From Rhizobium sullae (GTDB lineage Bacteria; Pseudomonadota; Alphaproteobacteria; Rhizobiales; Rhizobiaceae), in assembly GCF_900169785.1 (NCBI RefSeq), contig NZ_FWER01000030.1, positions 1 to 60,374 on the forward strand: a stretch of DNA of 60,374 nucleotides, given 5' to 3'. The translations under genes were made by a program, and so were the position numbers. The first letter of the stretch is position 1. Each line of letters opens with the position of its first letter. A model generated the notes under the pieces. That model worked only from the letters and a program-made list of their open reading frames with translations. It was not told the DNA's origin and searched no databases. Of this stretch, positions 43,706 to 51,699 are shown piece after piece.

Positions 43706-44747
43706 TCAATCGGCCTTCGAGCAACTGTTCGCGCGCATGCGCAATCCAGCCGACGGTGCGGCCGATCGCAAAGACGCCGGTGAAGGCCTCGCGCGGGAAG
43801 CCGAGCGATTCCAGAAGCAGCGCCGTATAGAATTCGACATTGACGTCCAGCGGGCGATCCGGCTTGCGTTCCTTGAGGATGGCGAGCGCCGCCTTTTCGA
43901 TCGCCTCCGCCAGCGCTATCCGTTTCCGGTCGACCTGGCCGGTTGCAACAAGCGGCTTCAGCGCATTTTTCAAGGCGTCGGCACGCGGGTCGCGGACGCG
44001 ATAGATGCGATGGCCGAAACCCATCAGCCGCTCGCCGCGATCAAGGGCAGCGGCGAGCCATGTTTTCGCATGGTTCTCCGTTTCGATCGCATCCAGCATA
44101 TCGAGGACCGGTCCCGGCGCGCCGCCATGCAACGGTCCCTTGAGTGCGCTGAGCGCCGCAAGCACCGAAGAGGTGAGGCCGGCATGCGTCGAGGCGATTA
44201 CGCGCGAGGCGAAGGTCGAGGCGTTCAACCCGTGATCGGAAATCGTCACCAGATAGCCGTCCAGCGCAGCCGTCTGTTCGGCGCTCGGCATCCTGCCCGT
44301 CATCATGTGCAGAATGTCCGCGGCTTGCGAAACCGAGGCGTCCGGCGGAACGGGCTTCTCTTCGCGTTGCATGCGCAACACCGCCGGCAGGAACACCGCG
44401 GGTGCAGCGAGGAGCCTCAATACCGTTTCGAAATCCTCGCCGTCTGGCAAACGAGCAATCAGCGCCCGCATCGCATCGACCGGCGGCAGCTTCAAAAGCG
44501 CTTCATCCATGGCCCGGACATGCGTGAAAACTTCCGTACGCATACGGCCGAGGCGGGTTTTCAATTCGCCGGCGGCAGCGGGGACCTCCAGCAGGTCATC
44601 GAGCAACAGGGCTGCCGTATCCTCATAGGTCGCGCGCTCCACGAGGCGATCCAGCGACACCCCACGAATAATCAGGCGGCCGAGTTCTCCATCCACATCC
44701 GATAATCGGGTTTCTGCGGCAATGACGTCTTCAAGTCCGTTCTTCAT
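43659..44747 (-). CDS. Citrate synthase-family protein (paralogue 1, catalytic Asp replaced by Glu)
   Basis: 362 residues, about 60-70 shorter than the housekeeping GltA. Citrate-synthase blocks are present: SDHGLNAST (His172), GPLHGG, FGHRIYRVRDPRA (His246) and FAIGRTVGWIAHAREQ. The usual third catalytic residue in NVDFY reads NVEFY, Glu305 in place of Asp. It probably makes citrate or 2-methylcitrate, but activity cannot be judged. AAAGGAG precedes the ATG at 44747. It is transcribed away from the second citrate synthase across 73 bp, likely under shared control. Confidence 0.83.
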   Translation of the reverse strand: MKNGLEDVIAAETRLSDVDGELGRLIIRGVSLDRLVERATYEDTAALLLDDLLEVPAAAGELKTRLGRMRTEVFTHVRAMDEALLKLPPVDAMRALIARLPDGEDFETVLRLLAAPAVFLPAVLRMQREEKPVPPDASVSQAADILHMMTGRMPSAEQTAALDGYLVTISDHGLNASTFASRVIASTHAGLTSSVLAALSALKGPLHGGAPGPVLDMLDAIETENHAKTWLAAALDRGERLMGFGHRIYRVRDPRADALKNALKPLVATGQVDRKRIALAEAIEKAALAILKERKPDRPLDVNVEFYTALLLESLGFPREAFTGVFAIGRTVGWIAHAREQLLEGRLIRPKSVYVGLLPLAA

Positions 44748-44789
44748 GGGTGTTTCTCCTTTACGAGGAGGATGATCGGGCCTAGTCTT

Positions 44790-44819
44790 ATTGACGTCAA
44801 TCTTGATGCAATCGATCAA
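44790..44819. promoter_or_regulatory. Palindromic operator between the divergent citrate synthase genes
   Basis: ATTGACGTCAAT (44790-44801) is a perfect 12-bp palindrome. It is followed by TTGATGCAATCGATCAA (44803-44819), whose TTGAT/ATCAA ends form a second, looser inverted repeat. Both lie in the 73-bp gap between the start codons, where a regulator of both genes would bind. The HTH-fused citrate synthase is the obvious candidate binder. Confidence 0.5.
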
Positions 44820-44820
44820 T

Positions 44821-45975
44821 ATGAACACGCTCTGGATCACCACCGAAGAGGCGCTTGCCCGCCTCGGTACAAAGCCACAGACGCTTTACGCCAATGTTAG
44901 CCGCGGACGGATCCGCGCCAAACCGGATCCCGCCGACCCGCGTCGTAGCCTCTACCAGGCCGACGACGTCGGGCGACTGGCGGAGCGGCACGCAGGCCGA
45001 CGGCAGTCGGCAGCGGTGGCAGCCGAAGCGATCCGCTGGGGTGATCCCGTTTTGCCGACGGCGATCTCGACGATTTCCGATGGAAGGCTGTTCTATCGCG
45101 GCCGTGAGGCGGTCGCTCTTTCCGAGCATGCGACGCTGGAAGAGGTCGCGGCACTCCTGTGGGGCGGCGGAAATATTGCGTTCGAAACGGGCGAAGGCGG
45201 TGAGGGCGACGCATCCCGCATGGCGAATGCCTTCACGCTTCTTGCAGCGCGCGTCACCACCGACCTGCCGGCCCTCGGTCGGAATCCGGCAGTTCTTCGA
45301 GCAGAGGCAGCGGACGTGCTATTAACCGTGGCCGGCGGACTCGCCCCCTGGCATGGCGAGCCAATGCCTCTGCATCAACGTCTTGCGCGTGGCTGGCAGC
45401 GACCCGAGGCGGCCGATCCGATCCGCCGGGCTCTGGTGCTCGCCGCCGAACATGAACTCAACGTCTCGGCTTTTGCGGCGCGCGTCACCGCATCTTCCGG
45501 TGCGGCCCTTTCGGCGGCGACGCTCTCGGGTCTAGCGGCGCTCACAGGCCCCCGCCACGGCGGGGCGTGGCTGAGTGTCACGCTGCTTACCGAACAGGCC
45601 GCTTGCGTTGGGGTGCGAGAGGCAATCCGTGGAGCGCTATCGTCCGAAGGAGTTGTGCGGGCTTTCGGCCATCGGCTTTACCCGCAGGGCGATCCTCGTG
45701 CGAAGGCGTTAATGGCAAGCTTCGAAGCGCCACGGCTTTTTGGTTCTCTGGCGGAAGCAGGCGAGGAATTGCTCGGCGAGCCAGTCAATGTCGACTTCGC
45801 GATCGCCGCCCTGACGGCCACCTTCATGCTTCCCGAAGATGCGCCGCTTATCATCTTCGCTCTCGCTCGCACCTGTGGTTGGCTCGCGCATGCCATGGAG
45901 CAGGTCGAAGATGGCCATCTTATCCGTCCAAGAGCACGCTACACAGGACCCATGATTGAAACTTCTGGTGGGTAA
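44821..45975 (+). CDS. Citrate synthase with N-terminal helix-turn-helix domain (paralogue 2)
   Basis: 384 residues. Residues 1-60 form a MerR/excisionase-type helix-turn-helix (LWITTEEALARLGTKPQTLYANVSRGRIRAK, then SLYQADDVGRLAERH). Residues 75-384 are a complete citrate synthase domain with His211 (EHELN), PRHGG, His284 (AFGHRLYPQGDPRA), Asp325 (NVDF) and ARTCGWLAHAMEQ. All three catalytic residues are present, unlike in paralogue 1. The chain may be an enzyme that senses its own substrate or product and binds DNA. The start is ATG 44821; a TTG at 44791 would place it inside the palindrome. Confidence 0.85.
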   Translation: MNTLWITTEEALARLGTKPQTLYANVSRGRIRAKPDPADPRRSLYQADDVGRLAERHAGRRQSAAVAAEAIRWGDPVLPTAISTISDGRLFYRGREAVALSEHATLEEVAALLWGGGNIAFETGEGGEGDASRMANAFTLLAARVTTDLPALGRNPAVLRAEAADVLLTVAGGLAPWHGEPMPLHQRLARGWQRPEAADPIRRALVLAAEHELNVSAFAARVTASSGAALSAATLSGLAALTGPRHGGAWLSVTLLTEQAACVGVREAIRGALSSEGVVRAFGHRLYPQGDPRAKALMASFEAPRLFGSLAEAGEELLGEPVNVDFAIAALTATFMLPEDAPLIIFALARTCGWLAHAMEQVEDGHLIRPRARYTGPMIETSGG

Positions 45976-46116
45976 CACTCGTCAACCTTGCCAGCTTGCG
46001 CTTTTCTGCATACGAAAATCCGGTTTTGTTTTATGATGATAGGGCCGGGGCAAGCAGGTGACCGCATGGCGAATACCATGCCGGATCATGACGTTTGTGC
46101 GATGTGGGGGCGGATC

Positions 46117-46644
46117 ATGAGCATAATCTCAGCATTCCTTCGCGGTTTTGCCGCAGCCGCCCTTGCGGCACTTCTCCTGCCGGCGGGCGCCGCACTTGCT
46201 CAAACGGGCGGGTGCACTGTCGAGAATGCAGCGGGCGGGCGTGAAATCCTCCGCTGCCCGAACGGCGTAACGGTGACGGCCGAGGCCGGTGCTTCCTTTA
46301 GGCTGAATGACCGCAACCGCGACGGCAGCCCCGATGTTGTGTCGCTGCGCGGCAAGGCAATCCTGGTCGATGTCGACGACGCTCGCCACACAGGCAGCTT
46401 TCAGGTGGTGACGCCTCAGGCGATCGCTGCCGTACGCGGCACGCAATGGGCAGTCGACGTTGCAGGCGGCCGGACGTCCGTGCTCGTGGTGCAAGGCTCC
46501 GTTGCCGTGCGCCGTCCTGCGGGTAATCCGGTCGTACTCCGTCCCGGCGAGGGAGTCGATGTCACAAGCGGCGCAGGCGCGCTTGAAGTGCGCCGCTGGC
46601 CGGCCGCCCGTGCCGCCGCGTTGCTTGCCCGCCTCGGCCAGTAG
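46117..46644 (+). CDS. FecR-domain protein (exported)
   Basis: 175 residues. Signal peptide: FLRGFAAAALAALLLPAGAALAQT. The FecR domain covers the rest: KAILVDVDDARHTGSFQVVTPQAIAAVRGTQWAV and VVQGSVAVRRPAGNPVVLRPGEGVDV. In the classical system FecR relays iron-siderophore signals to a sigma factor; no sigma factor is present. Instead it is followed five bases later by a CHASE2 cyclase gene, a recurring pair in alphaproteobacteria. It may modify or sense the periplasmic CHASE2 domain. Confidence 0.85.
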   Translation: MSIISAFLRGFAAAALAALLLPAGAALAQTGGCTVENAAGGREILRCPNGVTVTAEAGASFRLNDRNRDGSPDVVSLRGKAILVDVDDARHTGSFQVVTPQAIAAVRGTQWAVDVAGGRTSVLVVQGSVAVRRPAGNPVVLRPGEGVDVTSGAGALEVRRWPAARAAALLARLGQ

Positions 46645-46649
46645 AGCTC

Positions 46650-48509
46650 ATGCCCGACAAGAGATTTTCGATCACTGCTGCCATTCTCCTGTCTGCACTT
46701 TGGGGAGGCTTTCTTGGCTCCCTGCATCTCACGGGCAGCGCCGGGTTCCTCGACCGGATGGAAGCTTCGCTGACGGATTTCCGGAGCGTGCTGATCGGCC
46801 GCAAGATGCCGCCGCAAATGGTCGCGATCGTTGCGATCGACGACCGCACGGCCGCATCACACGGCTATCCTGTCGACCGGGCAACGCTTGCCCGCGCGGT
46901 CACTACGGTTGCCGCCCTAAGGCCGAAGACGATCGCTCTCGATCTGCTCTTCATCGACCCGAGCACCGAGCAAGGTGATTCGGCGCTCGTATCCGCGCTC
47001 CGGCTCGTGCCGTCAGTTATTGCCGCCGCGGCCGTCTTTCCGCAAAGTACCCAGACGGTGGCAAGCGACCCGAACGACCCGCTTGCTGGGATCCCCTTCG
47101 CCGACAGCCTGCTCCTGCCGCTCAAGCGTTTTTCCGATGTCGCCGCCACCGGCGTCGTCAATGTCGCAACGGACGAGACAGGCGTCCCCCGTTTCATGCC
47201 CCTGATCTCGCGCAGCGACGGACGCGTCGATCCATCATTCGCGTTGCGGACCGCATCGCTGGCGCTCGATCGCGATCCTGCATTCCAGCCGGGCAGCATC
47301 TCCTTTGCCGACCGGCATATTCCGACCGATACCGGTCAGCGTCTGCCGCTCACCTTCTATGGCCCACGCGGCACCATCCCGACATTCAGCCTGGCAGACG
47401 CGCTCGACGGCAAGGTGCCTCCAGACGCAATTGAGAACCGCGTCGTCATCTTCGGTTCAACGGTCACGGCCGGCGGCGACGTTTTTCCGACGCCTTTCGA
47501 TCCGGTGTTACCCGGAGTCGAGGTCATTTCGACAGCCATAGCGCATCTGATCGCAGGCGACAGCATCGTGCGCGATCACAATATCCGCCGGCTGGATGCC
47601 ACTGTCGCGGTGCTTCTGCCGCTGGCGCTTGTCGGCCTGATTGCCTGGCGGCGCAGCATTATCGGTTTTGCGCTGATCGTGCTGGTTCTCGTTACCTGGG
47701 CAACCGTCAATCTCGCCATGTTCAGGGCGGGCTATTGGCTCAGCGCATCGCTGCCGATCGCTGCCGCTCTGCCTCCCGTTCTCGCTTTCGGTGCAGCGCA
47801 GCTCCTTCTCGGCCGCCGTCAGGCCCGTCTTTTCGCCGCCCAGAGCGAGCTCCTGCAACGGGTCGAAGCCCCAGGCCTCGGCGAGTGGCTTGCCCGAGAC
47901 CCGTCCTTCCTCGCCGTACCGGTAAGGCAGAACGCGGCGGTGGTGTTCATCGATCTGTCGGGTTTTACGGGTCTCAGCGAGGCGGTCGGCGCGGTGACCG
48001 TGCGCGAGATCCTGAGCGGCTTCTTCGAGATCGTCGATGAGGAGGCGAGGGCGCATGGCGGCGCGATCACCAGCTTCATGGGCGACGGCGCGATGATCCT
48101 GTTCGGACTGCCGCATCCGGCGGATGACGATGCCTCACGTGCCGCCGCCTGCGCGCTGGCGCTCGCAGACCGGATGCGCACCTGGCTCAATTCTCACGCG
48201 GACCTGCAAGGGGAGCGCAGGATCGGCTTCAAAATCGGCGCCCATTGCGGCCCGGTCGTCGCCTCGCGCCTCGGTACCGGTGACCGCCAGCAGATCACCG
48301 CGACCGGCGACACCGTCAATGTCGCCAGCCGCTTGATGGAAGTCGCGGCAAGCCGCGGCGCAGAGGTCGCCTTCAGCGCAGCTCTCGTCCGCGTCGCGTC
48401 CAGCGACGGCGGCCCGTTGCCCGCCGGTCCGCTGGAGGGTCCGCTCGAGACGCATATCCGCGGCCGTTCCGGCAGCATCGGCGTCTGGCTCTGGCGCCCA
48501 GCCACCTGA
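46650..48509 (+). CDS. CHASE2-domain class III adenylate/guanylate cyclase
   Basis: 619 residues. Order: N-terminal membrane helix, periplasmic CHASE2 sensor (about 35-320, VAIVAIDDRTAASHGYPVDRATLA), three membrane helices (about 322-400), and a cytoplasmic cyclase domain (about 425-580). Metal aspartates are in VFIDLSGFTGLSE and SFMGDGAMILFG; the transition-state Asn/Arg are in GDTVNVASRL. The Lys that normally selects ATP (DKFIGD) is replaced by Ser (TSFMGD). It turns a periplasmic signal into cAMP or another cyclic nucleotide. The FecR partner gene is directly upstream. Confidence 0.88.
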   Translation: MPDKRFSITAAILLSALWGGFLGSLHLTGSAGFLDRMEASLTDFRSVLIGRKMPPQMVAIVAIDDRTAASHGYPVDRATLARAVTTVAALRPKTIALDLLFIDPSTEQGDSALVSALRLVPSVIAAAAVFPQSTQTVASDPNDPLAGIPFADSLLLPLKRFSDVAATGVVNVATDETGVPRFMPLISRSDGRVDPSFALRTASLALDRDPAFQPGSISFADRHIPTDTGQRLPLTFYGPRGTIPTFSLADALDGKVPPDAIENRVVIFGSTVTAGGDVFPTPFDPVLPGVEVISTAIAHLIAGDSIVRDHNIRRLDATVAVLLPLALVGLIAWRRSIIGFALIVLVLVTWATVNLAMFRAGYWLSASLPIAAALPPVLAFGAAQLLLGRRQARLFAAQSELLQRVEAPGLGEWLARDPSFLAVPVRQNAAVVFIDLSGFTGLSEAVGAVTVREILSGFFEIVDEEARAHGGAITSFMGDGAMILFGLPHPADDDASRAAACALALADRMRTWLNSHADLQGERRIGFKIGAHCGPVVASRLGTGDRQQITATGDTVNVASRLMEVAASRGAEVAFSAALVRVASSDGGPLPAGPLEGPLETHIRGRSGSIGVWLWRPAT

Positions 48510-48617
48510 TTTGCCGCTTTGACATTTGCCGTCTTAGCGGGTAGGAACGCGCCAACCGTTCTGCCGGCAGGTTCCGGCCACGGCGCTTCTGCGCCCGATA
48601 TTCCGAAAGACAGACAG

Positions 48618-50504
48618 ATGACAGATCTCAACAGCGTCGTTCCGGCGATCGCCAAGGCGTTGGCGAAGCGCGGCTATGCAGCGCTGACCCCAGTTCAGAA
48701 GGCCATGCTGGATCCGGCGCTTGCCGCCTCGGATGCGCTGGTTTCGGCGCAAACCGGCTCGGGCAAGACCGTCGCCTTCGGGCTTGCGCTTGCGCCGACG
48801 CTGCTCGAAGGCGAAGAGCGATTTGCGCCCGCCGCCGAACCGCTCGCGCTGGTAATCGCGCCGACACGCGAGCTTGCCCTGCAGGTGAAGCGCGAGCTCG
48901 AATGGCTCTACGAGATGACCGGTGCGCTGATCGTCAGTTGCGTCGGCGGTATGGATATCCGCAGCGAGCGCCGTTCGCTGGAACGCGGCGCCCATATCGT
49001 TGTCGGCACGCCCGGCCGTCTCTGCGACCATATCCGCCGCAAGGCGCTCGATATGTCAGCACTGAAGGCCGTCGTGCTCGACGAGGCGGACGAGATGCTG
49101 GACCTGGGCTTCCGCGAGGATCTGGAGTTCATCCTCGATGCCGCACCCGGCGACCGCAGGACGCTGATGTTCTCGGCAACGGTTTCGTCCGCCATCGCCA
49201 AGCTCGCCAAAAGTTACCAGCGCGACGCGGTGCGCATTTCGACTCAGACCGAAGAGAAGCAGCATGTCGATATCGAATACCGCGCGCTCGCGGTTGCGCC
49301 CGCCGATCGCGAAAACGCGATCATCAACGTGCTGCGCTACTACGAGGCGACCAATGCCATCGTCTTCTGCTCGACCCGCGCTGCGGTCAATCATCTGACG
49401 GCCCGCTTCAACAACCGCAATTTCTCGGTCGTGGCGCTCTCCGGCGAACTGACGCAGAACGAGCGGACGCACGCGCTGCAGGCGATGCGCGACGGCCGCG
49501 CCCGCGTTTGCATCGCAACGGATGTGGCTGCGCGCGGCATCGACCTTCCCGGCCTCGATCTCGTCATCCATGCCGACCTGCCGACCAATCCGGAAACGCT
49601 GCTGCATCGCAGCGGCCGTACTGGCCGGGCAGGGCGCAAGGGCGTAAGCGCGCTGATCGTCCCGCTCAATGCCCGCCGCAAGGCCGAGCGCATTCTCGAT
49701 GCCGCCGGGATCGCCGCCGCCTGGGCTCTGCCGCCGTCGGCCGAAGACGTGATGCGCCGCGACGACGAGCGCCTGCTTGCCGACCCAATCCTCAGCGAGG
49801 CCGGGCGCGAAGAGGATCAAGTGCTGGTCAGCCGGCTCATTGCAAATCACGGCGCGGAAAAGCTCGCCGCGGCCTTCGTGCGCCTCTATCGCTCCAATCA
49901 GTCGGCGCCGGAGGATCTGATCGAAGTCTCGATCGAGGGCGACCGCAAGCGTCAGCGCCGCGATGATGCCTTCGAGCCGCGCGAACCGAGCCAGAAGGGC
50001 CCGCGCGACGATTTCGGACCGAGCGTCTGGTTTTCGGTTTCCGTTGGCCGCAAGCAGAATGCCGAACCGCGCTGGCTGATCCCGATGCTCTGCCGCAACG
50101 GTAATCTGACGAAACGCGAAATCGGCGCGATCAAGATGCAGCCGGAAGAAACCTATGTGGAAATCTCTGCCGATAGCGCCGAAGCCTTTCTGCAAGCGGT
50201 CGGGCCGAACAAGACGATGGAGCGCGGCATCCGCGTGACACGTCTGAACGGCACGCCGGATTTCGGCCGCCCGGCCGCCGCGAAACCTTACGGCGGCAAG
50301 AAGCCATTCGGCGAGCGCCGCGACGAGACGTCCCATGATGAGCGCCCTAAGGGGAAGTTCAAGAAGGATTTCAAAGGCAAAGCCACTCCGGCGAATGGCG
50401 AGCGCAACGAAAAGCCCTGGAGCACGGCAGCCGGTAAGCCAAAATTCGAGGGCAAGGGCGGCTTCGCGCCGAAGGGCAAATTCGCTAAGAAGAAGCAAGG
50501 CTGA
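48618..50504 (+). CDS. DEAD-box RNA helicase with DbpA-type RNA-binding domain
   Basis: 628 residues. Helicase motifs in order: AQTGSGKT, PTRELALQ, GTPGRLCDH, DEADEMLDLGF, SAT, then the C-terminal lobe with ATDVAARGIDLPGLDLVIH and HRSGRTGRAGRKG. A DbpA/CsdA-type RNA-binding domain (about 475-555, WFSVSVGRKQNAEPRWLIPMLC) follows, and a basic Lys/Gly-rich tail ends KKKQG. It remodels structured RNA in ribosome assembly or cold adaptation. The start is ATG 48618. In annotation it could be called DeaD or CsdA-like. Confidence 0.92.
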   Translation: MTDLNSVVPAIAKALAKRGYAALTPVQKAMLDPALAASDALVSAQTGSGKTVAFGLALAPTLLEGEERFAPAAEPLALVIAPTRELALQVKRELEWLYEMTGALIVSCVGGMDIRSERRSLERGAHIVVGTPGRLCDHIRRKALDMSALKAVVLDEADEMLDLGFREDLEFILDAAPGDRRTLMFSATVSSAIAKLAKSYQRDAVRISTQTEEKQHVDIEYRALAVAPADRENAIINVLRYYEATNAIVFCSTRAAVNHLTARFNNRNFSVVALSGELTQNERTHALQAMRDGRARVCIATDVAARGIDLPGLDLVIHADLPTNPETLLHRSGRTGRAGRKGVSALIVPLNARRKAERILDAAGIAAAWALPPSAEDVMRRDDERLLADPILSEAGREEDQVLVSRLIANHGAEKLAAAFVRLYRSNQSAPEDLIEVSIEGDRKRQRRDDAFEPREPSQKGPRDDFGPSVWFSVSVGRKQNAEPRWLIPMLCRNGNLTKREIGAIKMQPEETYVEISADSAEAFLQAVGPNKTMERGIRVTRLNGTPDFGRPAAAKPYGGKKPFGERRDETSHDERPKGKFKKDFKGKATPANGERNEKPWSTAAGKPKFEGKGGFAPKGKFAKKKQG

Positions 50505-50559
50505 GGAGAAAAGGACTGACAATTGGTGCCTTCCGTATGTGCCCACTTGAGAGGCAACC

Positions 50560-50991
50560 GTGACAGAGACATTGATTTTATCGGTTCCGCTCTTCAGCAC
50601 CTTGTGCAACGAAGCTTTCAAGCTGCGTCGTGCCGTCTTCATCGGCGAGCAGAATGTGCCCGCCGACGAGGAATTCGATGAAGCCGATCTCAGCGCCCAG
50701 CACATCGTCGCCATCCATGCCGGCGAAGTCGCGGGCACGCTTCGTGTCGTCTATCTCGACGATCACGTGAAGATCGGCCGCGTGGCCGTCGGAGCGCAAT
50801 GGCGCGGCCATGGCATCGCAAGCGCGATGATCCGCTTTGCGATGGAGGCGCATCGCACGGCACGCGGCAATCGCTTTTACCTGACGGCTCAAAGCGACAA
50901 GATCGCGCTCTATGAGAAGTTCGGCTTCACTGCGTTCGGTGACAAATTTCTCGACGGGGGCATGCCGCACCTCGCCATGAAGAACTACTAA
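50560..50991 (+). CDS. GNAT-family N-acetyltransferase
   Basis: 143 residues. AFKLRRAVFIGEQNVPADEEFDEAD is the conserved block of a bacterial GNAT subfamily, and VGAQWRGHGIASAMIRFAMEA is the acetyl-CoA binding loop. The acceptor is unknown. The start is GTG at 50560 with GAGG eight bases before. It follows the helicase by 55 bp and is followed five bases later by a methyltransferase reading. Confidence 0.83.
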   Translation: MTETLILSVPLFSTLCNEAFKLRRAVFIGEQNVPADEEFDEADLSAQHIVAIHAGEVAGTLRVVYLDDHVKIGRVAVGAQWRGHGIASAMIRFAMEAHRTARGNRFYLTAQSDKIALYEKFGFTAFGDKFLDGGMPHLAMKNY

Positions 50992-51022
50992 TTCCGTGGG
51001 CGCGATGGATATAGGCGCGCCG

Positions 51023-51667
51023 ATGACAGGTAAAGACCGCCCGGAATATCTTGCGGCAGCAGATTTCATTCGCGAAAACCTCCGCCTTCAGCGGGTACCG
51101 GCAATTCCGGAGATAGTGCTCCATCTCGCGCATTCGGGAAGCGGGCTTGGGCGATTGACAAGTCTGGATGGCGCGGCACCCTACTGGGCCTATCATTGGG
51201 CTGGCGGAACCGTGCTCGCCCGCCATATCCTCTCGCAGCCTCAGACCGTTAACGGCCGCCGTGTCCTTGATCTCGGCTCAGGCTCGGGCCTTGTCGCTAT
51301 TGCCGCTGTGAAGGCAGGTGCTATGCATGTCACCGCCGTGGATGTCGATCCCCGTGCCATCGCCGCAACAGACCTCAACGCCGCTGCCAACGGCGTTGCG
51401 ATCGAAACCCTGCAAGCCGATATCCTCGACGCGTTGCCTCCCATTTGCGACGTCATCCTGGCAGGCGACGTGTTCTACGATGCAAGGCTTGCAAGCCGCG
51501 TTCTGCCATTCCTTGCCCGCTGCCGCGCCGCAAGCATCGATATCCTGATCGGCGATCCCGACAGGGCATCTTTCCCGCGCGAGCAGTTCCGCCTCGTCGC
51601 AACACATGCTGTCACAGATTTTGGAGATGCAGGTGCGGACAAGGTCAGTGGGGTTTATTCGCTTTAA
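51023..51667 (+). CDS. Class I SAM-dependent methyltransferase (ETFB/L11 lysine methyltransferase-like)
   Basis: 214 residues from MTGKDRPEYLAAADFIRENL. The SAM-binding motif is VLDLGSGSGLVAIAAVKAG, followed by TAVDVDPRA, and GDVFYD is the motif-4 type seen in METTL20/PrmA-like protein lysine methyltransferases. The substrate is probably a protein lysine, but which one is not shown. Earlier starts at 50996 (GTG) and 51005 (ATG) are possible and would nearly touch the upstream GNAT gene. Confidence 0.82.
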   Translation: MTGKDRPEYLAAADFIRENLRLQRVPAIPEIVLHLAHSGSGLGRLTSLDGAAPYWAYHWAGGTVLARHILSQPQTVNGRRVLDLGSGSGLVAIAAVKAGAMHVTAVDVDPRAIAATDLNAAANGVAIETLQADILDALPPICDVILAGDVFYDARLASRVLPFLARCRAASIDILIGDPDRASFPREQFRLVATHAVTDFGDAGADKVSGVYSL

Positions 51668-51699
51668 TACGGCGAAGGTCCGACGGATCGCACTAAACG

